64,000 nt of DNA from Microbulbifer sp. MKSA007 (GCA_032615215.1 CP128433.1:2005501-2069500), one strand, 5' to 3'; shown: positions 45,836 to 54,763, counted from the first letter of the stretch. Notes: a model not told the origin generated them from the sequence alone. Translations and numbers: made by a program.

Positions 45836-46611
45836 TTTATATCTCCATCTTACTATAGGACGACTGGTTTAGCGTCGAATGTGCTCGGTGTATTTCTCGT
45901 CGAGTAGAACCTTTTTATTTGGCTTGGACACAACTGCAAAAGCAGGAGTTATCATATTTCAGTTTTTGTAATGCATGTATTGCTAATCAAGTTACTCTTC
46001 ATGAAAGTTGGGTTCAAGAAATAAATGCAACACCTTTCCAAATTTTGTCTTAGTTTGTGAGTTATTTCTTTCGGGGTGTTTATTGCTCTGGGGTTTGTAT
46101 CCTTTGTGAGGTAGGTTCCCTTTTAATATCCTGTAGTGTGGTTTTTATTAATATTGGCAATTTTAGAGATGGTCGTATCGAGTATGATTTCTAGGGTAGA
46201 TTTTTTGGTCTTTTAAATCGGTTCTTCTGTGATAGATATTTTTGGCTAATTGTGTTTTTTCTGGTTTTCTATTGGTTCTTTTTTATAGGGATAGCTTTTG
46301 TGGAAAAAGTAATCTATAGTAGAAAATCTTCTACATGTGTAAAGAATGAAGGGGCAGTGTGACCAGATTACCTAATACTGCATCCCCTTACGGCACTCCG
46401 AGCTAAAAAGTTTAATTTTTTTTGTGACTTATTTGTAACCACACTTTTGGTCAAAAGTCTTGAGATTCTTGGAATGGTTTTGTTGGATCCATAAATTGAG
46501 GAGGTGCTAATTCTCGGTGGGGTAGAAGAGAATAGATTTTAATCTGGGTTGATCTAGTGATGTAGAGAGTTACAAGATGAAATAGAGTTGCCAGTTTGGC
46601 CGATAAGTAAC
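45836..46611. other. Long AT-rich intergenic region
   Basis: About 780 bp without a credible gene. A bulged inverted repeat (AAGGGG-CAGT at 46349-46358 with ACTG-CAT-CCCCTT at 46377-46389) and a small GTAGAA/TTCTAC hairpin at about 46318-46333 are the only structure. The low GC suggests acquired or decaying DNA beside the stator operon. Confidence 0.4.
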
Positions 46612-46635
46612 AAAAATAAGCTGCCCGGAGGCAGC
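46612..46635 (-). terminator. Terminator of the stator operon
   Basis: On the minus strand GCTGCC-TCCG-GGCAGC, a six-bp stem with a UNCG-class loop, followed by TTATTTTTG. It lies 13 bp after the last gene's stop. Confidence 0.8.
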
Positions 46636-46647
46636 ACATTAATATAT

Positions 46648-47721
46648 CTAGTTGCAAAGTCCTAATTCCCGCTCAATCTGAGCCTTTCTCCAAACTGAGT
46701 AACTGGCTGGTATCTTTGCCTCTTTGGTGCCATCGGCAAGGATGGCGCGGCCGAGGTTTGGCCAGCATAGTACGGCCAATACCCTGGGCGCGATTACTTG
46801 GAAGACTTTGGGTGGCCCCATTAGGGATTTGAGTCTCTGTATTAATGGTAGCCAGGATGCGGGGACTACCTGTTCTGCGATCATCCATGAGGCCTGAGGA
46901 TCACTACCCAGTTGCTTTGCCAGGGATTCGTAGCGCAATGTAGCGGCTCTTAGTGAGGCTTGGGGTGGTGCGAGTATAACGGCACGGGCCCTTCTCTCTG
47001 CACAGAGTAGGCAAATCTCTTTGGGGAGACCGCTACTTTCTGCAAGCTCTTGGTTGAGTGCCCATCCACCGGCTTTGATATCGCATTGGCAGATAGAGCA
47101 GTTATATTTCGGGTTTTCAGGGGTGAATACAGAACTAACTTTTTGGGGGCGTTCGCCATTTTTCCAGATGAGAGAGTGTCTTTTAAAAATATTGCTGGCA
47201 AAGTATCGGGTATAGGTCAGCCAGTCGATATTGGTTACATTGCCGAAACGGTCTTTGTGTACAACATCGGGAATATTGTGGCTGTAAAGGTGACGTAAGC
47301 AGTGAGGGCATGGCTTTAGTTGATCCTGGGGAAATGCCTTTCGCGCTTCGCTATAGTCACTGCTTATCCAAACCGGACCCTTATAGTTATTCACTATTGG
47401 GCACTTGGGGTAAATATGAACTTGACCAAAAGAGTCCGGGTTTTGTTCCAGGCCAAATAAAAAAACCGGTATACCCCGGTAGCGCCAAGCCACAGGTACG
47501 CTGTCCAGATCGCTTGAATCGAGTTGCATTCCAGTACGGATGGCTTTGGCTAAGCTGTTTCGATCAGGCATTTCAGATAAGCGCTGTGCTAACGGACGTT
47601 TGCCGGCTGAGAATGAATCCCCATCGTTAATGACATAAGGTACTGATAGTGCTCGTGTGGCGCTTGGGAATGCTGTGATAGCCTGACGGTTTTGAATGGG
47701 TTGAAATTTTGTGAGGTTCAC
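46648..47721 (-). CDS. Cys-knuckle protein of the stator operon, unknown
   Basis: 357 aa. The GTG start overlaps the stop of the OmpA-like gene by 4 bases (GTGA) and has a TGAGGAAG site. Two Cys clusters look zinc-binding: K-C-P ... L-K-P-C-P-H-C-L-R-H-L-Y (about 107-144) and Y-N-C-S-I-C-Q-C with E-I-C-L-L-C-A-E-R-R about 25 residues on (about 208-242). The second, C-x-x-C...C-x-x-C, is a zinc-ribbon or degenerate HNH-type knuckle. No catalytic motif is certain. As the last gene of a stator-like operon it would be the cytosolic effector candidate, by analogy with ZorC/D/E in Zorya. That is inference. Confidence 0.75.
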   Translation of the reverse strand: MNLTKFQPIQNRQAITAFPSATRALSVPYVINDGDSFSAGKRPLAQRLSEMPDRNSLAKAIRTGMQLDSSDLDSVPVAWRYRGIPVFLFGLEQNPDSFGQVHIYPKCPIVNNYKGPVWISSDYSEARKAFPQDQLKPCPHCLRHLYSHNIPDVVHKDRFGNVTNIDWLTYTRYFASNIFKRHSLIWKNGERPQKVSSVFTPENPKYNCSICQCDIKAGGWALNQELAESSGLPKEICLLCAERRARAVILAPPQASLRAATLRYESLAKQLGSDPQASWMIAEQVVPASWLPLIQRLKSLMGPPKVFQVIAPRVLAVLCWPNLGRAILADGTKEAKIPASYSVWRKAQIERELGLCN

Positions 47722-48419
47722 AGAGCTTCCTCAAGGATTTGCAGGATATGGCTCTCAGAGTCTCTAACTACCCTGAATGCTACCCGGCGGGAACGATCTG
47801 GATCTTCTACCCCATTCTTATCCAAGACTGGGCGAGCTGAGGAGTAACCGACAGCTGCTACCTTGGCCCGTACCAGGACGGCTTGCTGCGAAGGCAGTAA
47901 TGAATGGGCATATTGCATTACGGCTCGGGAGCGCTGTTGGGAAAGTCGCAGGTTGTGGAAATAACCAGCTTCCGGTGCGGATTGATCTCCCCATTCAGAA
48001 CTTGTGTGCCCTTCGATTTGGATTGCGGCAATGGAATCCATATAGGGCGTGAGCGCTTCGATGTAGCGAGGTACAAAGGAGGACATAATCTCGCGGGCAT
48101 TGTCGCTCAGGGTAAAATCACCGGTTTTAAATAAGGCATCACTGTTATTAAAGGAGATGGCCAGGGTTTGCTTATCCAGAGACGCTCCCCAACGAGTTAA
48201 GTCGTGGGCAAATTCCTGTTGCAGAGTTTGATAGATGGCCAACTGGGTGTCCCGGTAAGACTCTGCGAGTTCGCGGATCTTGGCGCGTTCGTCGATAAGA
48301 GAGCGCATTACAAAGACGGCAATACAGAGAAATACCATCATCAGGCCAGCCATCATGTCCGATAGGCTAATCCATTGACTATCGCTGGACTCACTACTGG
48401 CTTGCGTGCTTTCAAACAT
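47718..48419 (-). CDS. ZorB/MotB-like OmpA-domain stator protein
   Basis: About 233 aa. ATG 48419 is preferred because of the GGAGAGG site 7 bases upstream; an upstream in-frame ATG at 48452 also exists. One membrane helix (about 19-40) follows W-I-S-L-S-D-M-M-A-G, placing Asp 21 at the position of the proton/ion-binding Asp of MotB, ExbD and ZorB. A coiled linker leads to an OmpA-like peptidoglycan-binding domain with I-E-G-H-T-S, N-L-R-L-S-Q-Q-R-S-R-A-V, A-V-G-Y-S-S-A-R-P and R-S-R-R-V-A-F-R-V. Together with the upstream gene it forms an ion-driven stator complex anchored to the cell wall. Confidence 0.9.
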   Translation of the reverse strand: MFESTQASSESSDSQWISLSDMMAGLMMVFLCIAVFVMRSLIDERAKIRELAESYRDTQLAIYQTLQQEFAHDLTRWGASLDKQTLAISFNNSDALFKTGDFTLSDNAREIMSSFVPRYIEALTPYMDSIAAIQIEGHTSSEWGDQSAPEAGYFHNLRLSQQRSRAVMQYAHSLLPSQQAVLVRAKVAAVGYSSARPVLDKNGVEDPDRSRRVAFRVVRDSESHILQILEEAL

Positions 48420-49722
48420 GCGCCTCTCCAGTGACTCTCTGAGCTTGCGCATCGACTCTCTTCATTTGCTGGATGAGCTGACGGAAGTCTCTGGAGAATT
48501 CACCGCTTAAAGTGCCAAGGGCATCGCCCATCGCTGCCATAACACTCTCTACCTCATCGCGCAGACGTTCATCCAGAAGTTCATATTGACGCTTGATACT
48601 GACATCGGCATTACTAAGATCGCGAGTAATCACTTGTGACAATTCGGTAATCATCTGGTTGTGAGTTTTGGCGATCAGCTGAGCTAGCTCGGCCATGGAT
48701 TCCCGGTGACTGGTAGCCTGCTCGTGAATTGCTTTAGAGAAGTGGTTGGGGTCCATACTGGTAACCACATCGGCCAGGGCTACGACCTTACTGGTTCTTT
48801 GGTCGAATACTTCCGCCTGGGTCCTACTCAGGGAGATCAGGTTGGAAACCTGGGCCCCCAGTTGCTGTTGAGCTTGGTCAATTCCTCGGGTGAGCGCTTC
48901 AAACTTGGGCGCAATATCGGGGATCGATTGCTGTAGAACTTCAATAGAAGCTTGTTGCTCATTCAGCATGATTGATATCTGCTCTGCGTGATTGCGCTGC
49001 TGCTCTACCAGGGTCGGAATCACGTTGAAAATTTCTGGCAGCTCAGTAATACGCTGGTGTAACAGCAGAAGGTTTTCCTGAGCACCATTAATTTCATTGA
49101 GAAGAGTTGCAGTTTGGTCGCGGTAAATAGTTGCGAGTTCTGCGTGCTGCTGATGCTGATCTATTAGGGCCTGCAGGGCAGGGGATACGGCCTCTAATTG
49201 CTGGGTAAACTGCTGTAGGTTCTCACCCATCTGGGCATTCAGGCCGCTATTAAACTTTTCTACAACCGCAGTGAGTGACTGTAGGACTTCATCACTAATC
49301 TGTCGCTGGAATTTTGCCAGATCTTCGCGCTGACCGTTAATAGCCTGCAGTATGTCATCTGCTGTCGCTTTAGGGGCTTGTTCTTTAGTGAATATTTGAA
49401 AAATAGTTCGCAATATCAGGGATAGGAAGAGTCCCAAGATACTGGTCATAAAGGCGGTTTCCAGACCTTGCATCAGTTCTGAAATTGAGGTGTCAATATC
49501 GTTTAGATCAAATCCATAGATACCGATAATGATACCGATAAAAGTACCTAAAATACCGAGGGCAGTCAGTAGTGACGGCGTTTCCTTTACAAAGCGGGGA
49601 AACTTGCCTAAAGGGTAGAGGATTATGGCTATAGCACCAATGGCAAGCATGACCATAAGAAAGGTGTCGGTAACCTGTTCCGCAGACAACTTGGTTAACC
49701 AGTGATAGAAAAACTGGGTCAT
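48412..49722 (-). CDS. ZorA/MotA/TolQ-like stator protein with long coiled tail
   Basis: 436 aa. Three membrane helices (about 20-40, 50-72, 90-112). The second has the MotA/TolQ/ExbB-family L-L-T-A-L-G-I-L-G-T-F-I-G-I and the third G-L-E-T-A-F-M-T-S-I-L-G-L. Residues 120-436 form an extended helical, Gln/Glu-rich tail (Q-R-E-D-L-A-K-F-Q-R-Q-I, repeated A-E-Q/L-Q-Q-S motifs). A three-helix MotA core with a long cytosolic tail is the ZorA plan rather than the shorter ExbB/TolQ. The start codon shares a base with the preceding stop (TAATG). Confidence 0.88.
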   Translation of the reverse strand: MTQFFYHWLTKLSAEQVTDTFLMVMLAIGAIAIILYPLGKFPRFVKETPSLLTALGILGTFIGIIIGIYGFDLNDIDTSISELMQGLETAFMTSILGLFLSLILRTIFQIFTKEQAPKATADDILQAINGQREDLAKFQRQISDEVLQSLTAVVEKFNSGLNAQMGENLQQFTQQLEAVSPALQALIDQHQQHAELATIYRDQTATLLNEINGAQENLLLLHQRITELPEIFNVIPTLVEQQRNHAEQISIMLNEQQASIEVLQQSIPDIAPKFEALTRGIDQAQQQLGAQVSNLISLSRTQAEVFDQRTSKVVALADVVTSMDPNHFSKAIHEQATSHRESMAELAQLIAKTHNQMITELSQVITRDLSNADVSIKRQYELLDERLRDEVESVMAAMGDALGTLSGEFSRDFRQLIQQMKRVDAQAQRVTGEAHV

Positions 49723-50962
49723 TATTTATCCTTTACAACTTTTTGCATTGTTATTTCGTGATAAAAAGGTCCGTTGGGTATTCGCCCGGTTCCCTGGCTG
49801 AGTACTTTCATCTCTGGTAGAGATTTCACAACATCGGTGATAGTGCGGAGCTGGGGCTGCTTACTACCCGAAGCGTGAATATAGGTTCCAACCTGGCCCG
49901 ACTTTTGAATTTCAAATACACCACAGTTGACGGGAAGCTTGTTTTGTTTGAATAGCAAAAAGTGCATCACGCCACCATCACTGAGATATTGATGCAGGGC
50001 TTTAGTGATCAATTGTATTTGCTCGGTGGAAAAGAAATTGAGAAGGTCCCAGAGGAGGATGCAATTGAGATCCTTTGGTAGGGTTGCCTGTCGCAACGCG
50101 GCCTGAACGGCTTCTTCAAATGGCACTTTTCTGCTGATTTGCCAAGCGAGCGATGAGTAAAAATCAGAAATAAACAGTTCGCCCACCTCCCTTTGGAGGT
50201 GTTCCATATTTCTCCCAGCCTTTTGCCCAATATCCAGAACTTTGCTGACCGGTGAGCGCTTGACGTGAGTCAGGGCGGTGTCGAGAGCGGTTAGCGAAAT
50301 ATTAGTAAGGCGGTTTTTTGGAAAGCGGATACCGCTGCTGATGATCCACTGGCCATCACTGAAGTTGGCGATTTTACATTGCCATACTCAAACATTAATT
50401 CGATAAGGTCTTTACGCATCCCCTCTCTTTGTAGCAGGGAAGAGCGCAGGGAGAAGTTGCCCATAGTCTTCATTAAATTCAGGGATGAGTACCTATAGGT
50501 GGGCAGTGGTTCTTCCAGGTGGAGCGGTTCTGTATTGAAGGTAAAGCCAGAAAGGCGTTTAAAATCCGCGGGCCCCTTGGGCATAGTGCCGGTGTACAGC
50601 ATTGTATGGAAAATGGTACGCGGCTTTAAGTGGGGTCGGATTTCCTCAATGAGCTTGGTAATAAGCTCAGGCTCCATAAAGTTGAATAGATCCCAGCAGA
50701 GCACCACATCAAGCTTGATTCGTTGGGGCTTTTTGGTGAGATATTCAGAAAGCTTAACGGCCCTGACTTCTTTATCGAGGGCAGAAGTATCCAATAGCAG
50801 ACTGCGTAAATCTTCGATAAATGTCTGGCAGGAGCGCTCCAATAAAGGCTGTGTGGTGCCAAACGAAAGGCATCCCAAATCTAAAACTTTACTACCTGGT
50901 TGAATGACTTCATCCACCAAAGCAGCAATACCAAATGAATGATGCTGCAACATATTTCCCAC
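49722..50962 (-). CDS. Tandem methyltransferase-like protein, single-base frameshift
   Basis: The two visible ORFs (50962-50291 and 50207-49722) are one gene. Adding one A in the four-A run (plus strand T4 at 50372-50375) joins E-Y-G-N-V to K-I-A-N-F-S-D-G-Q-W and reads on without a stop, 413 aa. Each half is a Rossmann methyltransferase-like unit: V-L-D-L-G-C with V-V-L-C-W-D-L-F-N-F-M near 90, then V-L-D-I-G with C-I-L-L-W-D-L-L-N-F-F. The shared motif W-D-L-x-N-F and parallel downstream order show internal duplication. The second copy lacks the G-x-G of motif I (G-Q-K-A-G), so it may be inactive. First gene of the stator operon. Confidence 0.8.
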
Positions 50963-50973
50963 ACCAAAACTAA

Positions 50974-50993
50974 AGCCCCGGCATTAGCCGGGG
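50974..50993 (-). terminator. Terminator/attenuator between bactofilin and the stator operon
   Basis: On the minus strand GCCCCGGC-TAAT-GCCGGGGC followed by TTTAGTTTTGG, 30 bp after the bactofilin stop and 11 bp before the first start codon of the stator operon. It must be read through if the operons share a promoter. Confidence 0.8.
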
Positions 50994-51023
50994 CCCATAT
51001 TGAGGATTAACTAAGAAGGTTTC

Positions 51024-51638
51024 CTAGCTTTCCTCAGCTTCTTCTTCGGTCTCTTTAGTGCCGAAGAGGTAGTCGCTGGTGTCGGACAGGCGAGAGGAAT
51101 CGCTCGTGCTTGTGGTGCTGGAGGAGTAGGTAGAGCTGCCGCGAGTACGGGCTGCGGGCTTCTCTTCTGCTGCGGGCAGGTCTGGGTGTACCAGACGATC
51201 AGAGAACTCCTTGTGGCGCTCTTTCATTTCGGAATCGGTATCAACCATATCCATGGAGCCACGGAATTTACCGCCGTCGTCCAGCTTGATTCTCGGTGCA
51301 ATCAGATTGCCATTAACTTGTGCGGTGTTGCGGATTTCGATCAACTCATCGGCAAGGGCATCGCCATCCAAGGTGCCTTCTACAACAATATTTTTTGCGT
51401 GGATATTGGCAGTAACTGCACCGCCAGTTCCAACAGAAAGATTGTGACCAACCATGATCACGGTACCATCAACAGTACCTTCCACGTGCAGATCTTCGGT
51501 GCCGATCAGCTCGCCACGAAAGTTAATACCTTCACCCAGCACTGACTTGGAGCCTGAGCCCGAAAGAGATGATTGCTGCTCAACAGCGCTCATGCCTGCT
51601 AAAAATGGTGTGGAGTCATTGCTTTTGTCAGTGCTCAT
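51024..51638 (-). CDS. Bactofilin (polymer-forming cytoskeletal protein)
   Basis: 204 aa. The central right-handed beta-helix (about 35-130) has the repeated short strands of bactofilins: F-R-G-E-L-I-G, L-H-V-E-G-T-V-D-G, V-T-A-N-I-H-A-K-N-I-V-V-E-G-T-L-D-G-D, and A-Q-V-N-G-N-L-I-A-P-R. The N-terminal tail and the Ser/Thr-rich C-terminal tail are disordered. Bactofilins polymerise at the membrane and position cell-wall or motility enzymes. It lies 61 bp upstream of the stator operon on the same strand, separated by a terminator hairpin. Confidence 0.93.
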   Translation of the reverse strand: MSTDKSNDSTPFLAGMSAVEQQSSLSGSGSKSVLGEGINFRGELIGTEDLHVEGTVDGTVIMVGHNLSVGTGGAVTANIHAKNIVVEGTLDGDALADELIEIRNTAQVNGNLIAPRIKLDDGGKFRGSMDMVDTDSEMKERHKEFSDRLVHPDLPAAEEKPAARTRGSSTYSSSTTSTSDSSRLSDTSDYLFGTKETEEEAEES

Positions 51639-51937
51639 AGAAATAAGTCTCTCTGTTTAGAAAAGTCAGCTGTTGCGTCGATTGCACCGATAACCGTGGT
51701 TACAGGGTTGTCGATACGTTGGGTTTTTGTCAAATCGGAAAATCAAAATTTTCAAAAGTGATAAGGCACTTTTTAATGGCGGGTACGGATTATTTTGATA
51801 CTGAATAAAACCTATCAAAACAAACGGCCCTACATTTATGTCAAATTTTTTTCTTTGCTGTGAGTGTTTTACTAAAAAAGAAAATTAGACTATCAGTGCT
51901 TTTGGTCACCTAAAATATCCCTGTCTCTGCCTTTTCC
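51639..51937. other. Intergenic region upstream of bactofilin
   Basis: 299 bp, AT-rich; it should carry the bactofilin promoter. No promoter or repeat is clear enough to call. Confidence 0.4.
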
Positions 51938-52276
51938 CTATTGTGCACATACCTTAAGAACGACTTCCTTTGTCCTTTTACAGTTTTCGTCTCTCTCGTA
52001 AAGTTGCAATGCCCGTTTTCTCGTGCTTGCATCAAGGTGAAGAAGAGGCTCTTCTGACCTTAAGCTACGATCGATTTTTGCGATTGCTGTTGATATCGCT
52101 ATATTCTCGCTATTTACTTCAGGCTCGACCTGTAAGTAAATATTTACTTCCTTTTGTGGAGGGCATACTTCTAATTGTCTGCTGATGGGTATCGAGCCTA
52201 TTGGCACAAAACAATATATGATTGGAATACTACCTACAGCGAGCTTACCAGCGTTTTCGGTCTGGCAATCAATCAA
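51938..52276 (-). CDS. Small conserved-looking protein of unknown function, start uncertain
   Basis: 112 codons from TTG 52276; the frame is open a little further upstream with no good start. The protein has four Cys, and the later half (L-L-H-L-D-A-S-T-R-K-R-A-L-Q-L-Y-E-R, ending K-V-C-A-Q) weakly resembles UrcA-type periplasmic proteins. No signal peptide fits the present start, so it may be the remnant of a longer gene. Could be spurious. Confidence 0.35.
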   Translation of the reverse strand: MIDCQTENAGKLAVGSIPIIYCFVPIGSIPISRQLEVCPPQKEVNIYLQVEPEVNSENIAISTAIAKIDRSLRSEEPLLHLDASTRKRALQLYERDENCKRTKEVVLKVCAQ

Positions 52277-52682
52277 GCTGACCTCGACTTGAATGCGCTG
52301 AATTTAGCACGGATTGCATGCTAAAAGTGTGACTTGTAGCACCTTTTGGTCGTGATGATCGTCGTTTCCTGTTTTTTAATCCGCTAATGATTTGTGGATT
52401 AAAATATTGTTGCAATATGCGATGTATTCCTATGTAAAGAATTGTTTATGTTGGCATTTGGATTAATGTCTGAGCCTCGCATTCTTGCGCTTTCAAAATT
52501 CTATCCTAAATGTAAGTGTGCACTTATTTGCAATGACTATTGGGTGTCTTCAGGAAGGCTGTTTTCACAGGGTGGAGCTGCAGGCAGTTTTTGCTAGGAT
52601 ATATATCACTCACTGCATACCTCTCAGTCCCACCCACAAAAAGGTAGGCCCAAGAGATATTTTTGGTGGCGTTGGCAGGGGT
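52277..52682. other. AT-rich intergenic region
   Basis: About 400 bp. An ORF at 52485-52718 runs over the terminator of the XRE gene and is not called. No other feature recognised. Confidence 0.4.
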
Positions 52683-52702
52683 GCCAGCCTTGCTGGGCTG
52701 GC
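52683..52702 (-). terminator. Hairpin at the end of the XRE gene
   Basis: GCCAGCC (52683-52689) and GGCTGGC (52696-52702) form a 7-bp stem with a 6-base loop, touching the stop codon of the XRE gene. No T-tract, so termination is weakly supported. Confidence 0.45.
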
Positions 52703-53310
52703 TAAATTTCAGGGGTAATTTGGATTTTAAACGGAGTTCCGTTTGAAGTTTTAAACTCTACCTCTGCAGCTTGGTTGAACCCTGTCACCAGAATGGGACT
52801 TGCTATCTGCTTATAACCACTAGAAGCCCCAAATTCATATATTTTTGTCTGCAATCGAATTTGGTTTTCAGAAACTTGTTCGGCAGATACCTCGAACCTA
52901 AGTGTGTTTTCAATTTGGATTTCGCTTTCATCTCCTTCGTTATTGAGGAGGCGGACGGAGGTCAGGTTCTCGTTTCTGGTGCTGGCATCTACCTTAAGCA
53001 TTATTGGAGAAGCTGACGATAAGGAGGTATACAAGAGCAAAGTCGTACCCAGGGCCAATATTGCGGTGAGATATTTTCTACCCTGCTTGGCTATTGATAT
53101 TTTTGGGTTTTCCTGAAGGATTATATCTATGGGCTTCAGTGAAAATGCTGAAGATATTGCTTTTATTGAATCTTGAGAGGCATTTCCACTTTTTTCTATC
53201 CGTTGAATGGTTCTAAGGCTTAATGATGCAACATCGGCTAGTTGTTGTTGACTCCAAGCCCTAGTTGTTCTCAGTTTAATAATTTTCTTTGAGTTAACTT
53301 TCACTTCCAT
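52702..53310 (-). CDS. Membrane-anchored XRE-family regulator
   Basis: 202 aa. Residues 8-62 form an XRE/Cro helix-turn-helix (L-R-T-T-R-A-W-S-Q-Q-Q-L-A-D-V-A-S-L-S-L-R-T-I-Q-R-I-E). A membrane helix follows (about 80-98, Y-L-T-A-I-L-A-L-G-T-T-L-L-L-Y). The last 100 residues are periplasmic, beta-rich (V-R-L-L-N-N-E-G, E-I-Q-I-E-N-T-L-R-F-E-V). The plan is a one-component membrane sensor; the target is unknown. An AT-rich spacer separates it from PhzF. Confidence 0.82.
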   Translation of the reverse strand: MEVKVNSKKIIKLRTTRAWSQQQLADVASLSLRTIQRIEKSGNASQDSIKAISSAFSLKPIDIILQENPKISIAKQGRKYLTAILALGTTLLLYTSLSSASPIMLKVDASTRNENLTSVRLLNNEGDESEIQIENTLRFEVSAEQVSENQIRLQTKIYEFGASSGYKQIASPILVTGFNQAAEVEFKTSNGTPFKIQITPEI

Positions 53311-53791
53311 ACTTCTGTCCTCTGAAAATTGAGCTCCATTTTCAGGGGGCAGTCCTTATTGGTTACGATATTCTTGCGACACCTGTCTGACAGCTATATG
53401 ACTTTGTCCAAACAATAGGCTGTCTGTGCAAATTGCGGTCAATGGTGGGCGTGTTTGAAGGTTAGGTGATTCACTGATGTACTACAAGGGGCGCACAATC
53501 TTTAACTATTGCCCTGAATTCATATTCTGGGTCGGGAAGACATCTATAGGCTCTAAGTTCTCACTTTGAGATAAGTAAAAAGCTAGGGAGTTGAGTCAGG
53601 TTGTAACTGGAGGTTCGGATAGTAGCTTTTTGGGGGGAAGGTTACCACTAAGCAAAGCCAAAGAGCTTTCAATGAGAATATGTAGCAAGATGACTTATGG
53701 AGCTTCTGAACAATTCCGTAATATCTCTGTGAGCCAGAAGCATCACGGATTTATTTAGAGGCTCCTTATATAAATTTAACGTTCCAAGCCA
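53311..53791. other. Intergenic region upstream of the XRE gene
   Basis: 480 bp; it should hold the XRE promoter. No gene or clear regulatory site recognised. Confidence 0.4.
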
Positions 53792-54577
53792 TTAAATCTT
53801 AATACTACCGTGAAGATAATCTATAGCGCCTCCCTTGAGAGAGACTCTGTTACTATGCAGTTCGCAGTGAATTAGTCCAGTCCGCTTGGAGAGTTGCTTA
53901 GCTAAAAGTACATCCTTTTTAAATTGTTGGCTCCAATATGGTGCCAGTTGACAGTGCGCTGACCCTGTCACAGGGTCTTCGTTTACCCTTAATTTTGGAT
54001 AGAAGCATCGGCTAACGAAATCAATATCGTTACTTGCCCCAGGAGCGGTAATGACAACTCCTCGTTTATCCAGCTGGGAGAGTTTTATAAAATTTGGATT
54101 TACAGATTTTAGATCGGTTTCGCTACCCAACACAGCTATATAATCATATGCACACAGAACTTCTTGCGGAGTGATGCCGAGGCCATCAATAAGAGCACCA
54201 GGTGCTTCTGTGGATACCGGAATGCTAGCCGGAAAGTCCATGCTATAGACAACTCCCGATCTCTGGACTAACAGTGGGCCGCTTTTTGTATCAAACTGGA
54301 TGGTTTGGCCTGAGTATCTTAAATGAGTAAATAGAACGTGGGCAGCTGCGAGTGTGGCGTGGCCACATAAATCTACTTCTGCCTCAGGAGTAAACCATCT
54401 CAGAGAAAAGGAATCTTCATTTTTAACAAAGAATGCGGTTTCAGAGAGATTGTTTTCCTCAGCTATCTTTTGCAGCGTATCATCCGCAAGCCAGTTATCA
54501 AGAGGGCATACAGCAGCGGGATTACCTTCAAATACCTCGGAGGCAAAGGCATCTACTTGATAAATTGCTAGTTCCAT
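53792..54577 (-). CDS. PhzF-family isomerase
   Basis: 261 aa. Two-domain PhzF/DapF-like fold. The N-terminal signature Y-Q-V-D-A-F-A-S-E-V-F-E-G-N-P-A-A-V-C and N-N-L-S-E-T-A-F carry the conserved Glu (in S-E-T-A-F). D-L-C-G-H-A-T-L-A-A-A-H and E-D-P-V-T-G-S-A-H follow in order. Length is near the usual 260-290. The family isomerises small metabolites; the substrate is unknown here and no phenazine genes are present. Confidence 0.93.
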   Translation of the reverse strand: MELAIYQVDAFASEVFEGNPAAVCPLDNWLADDTLQKIAEENNLSETAFFVKNEDSFSLRWFTPEAEVDLCGHATLAAAHVLFTHLRYSGQTIQFDTKSGPLLVQRSGVVYSMDFPASIPVSTEAPGALIDGLGITPQEVLCAYDYIAVLGSETDLKSVNPNFIKLSQLDKRGVVITAPGASNDIDFVSRCFYPKLRVNEDPVTGSAHCQLAPYWSQQFKKDVLLAKQLSKRTGLIHCELHSNRVSLKGGAIDYLHGSIKI

Positions 54578-54763
54578 TAGTTTTTTCCTTGAGTAATAGA
54601 TGCTATTTTGGGGCAGTATAAAATTATTGTGATAGTTGGCTTGTTTGTGCCAGTTTGTTTTTTGGTATACAAACTATCTAACGGCTGAGGGAAGCCAGGA
54701 TGCTCATACCATCAGTGCTCCATGGGGCGGGTCTTCAAAGTCTACAGAAATATAGCGAACTAT

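Noticed and set aside
46451..46657. 68-codon minus-strand ORF downstream of the stator operon
   Set aside because: It overlaps the operon's terminator and the end of the last gene, and shows no family features.
46648..51638. A canonical Zorya defence system
   Set aside because: The ZorA/ZorB-like pair is present, but no ZorC, ZorD helicase or ZorE HNH gene could be recognised nearby, so calling it Zorya would overreach.
52485..52718. 77-codon plus-strand ORF
   Set aside because: It overlaps the end of the XRE gene and its hairpin; composition is not protein-like.
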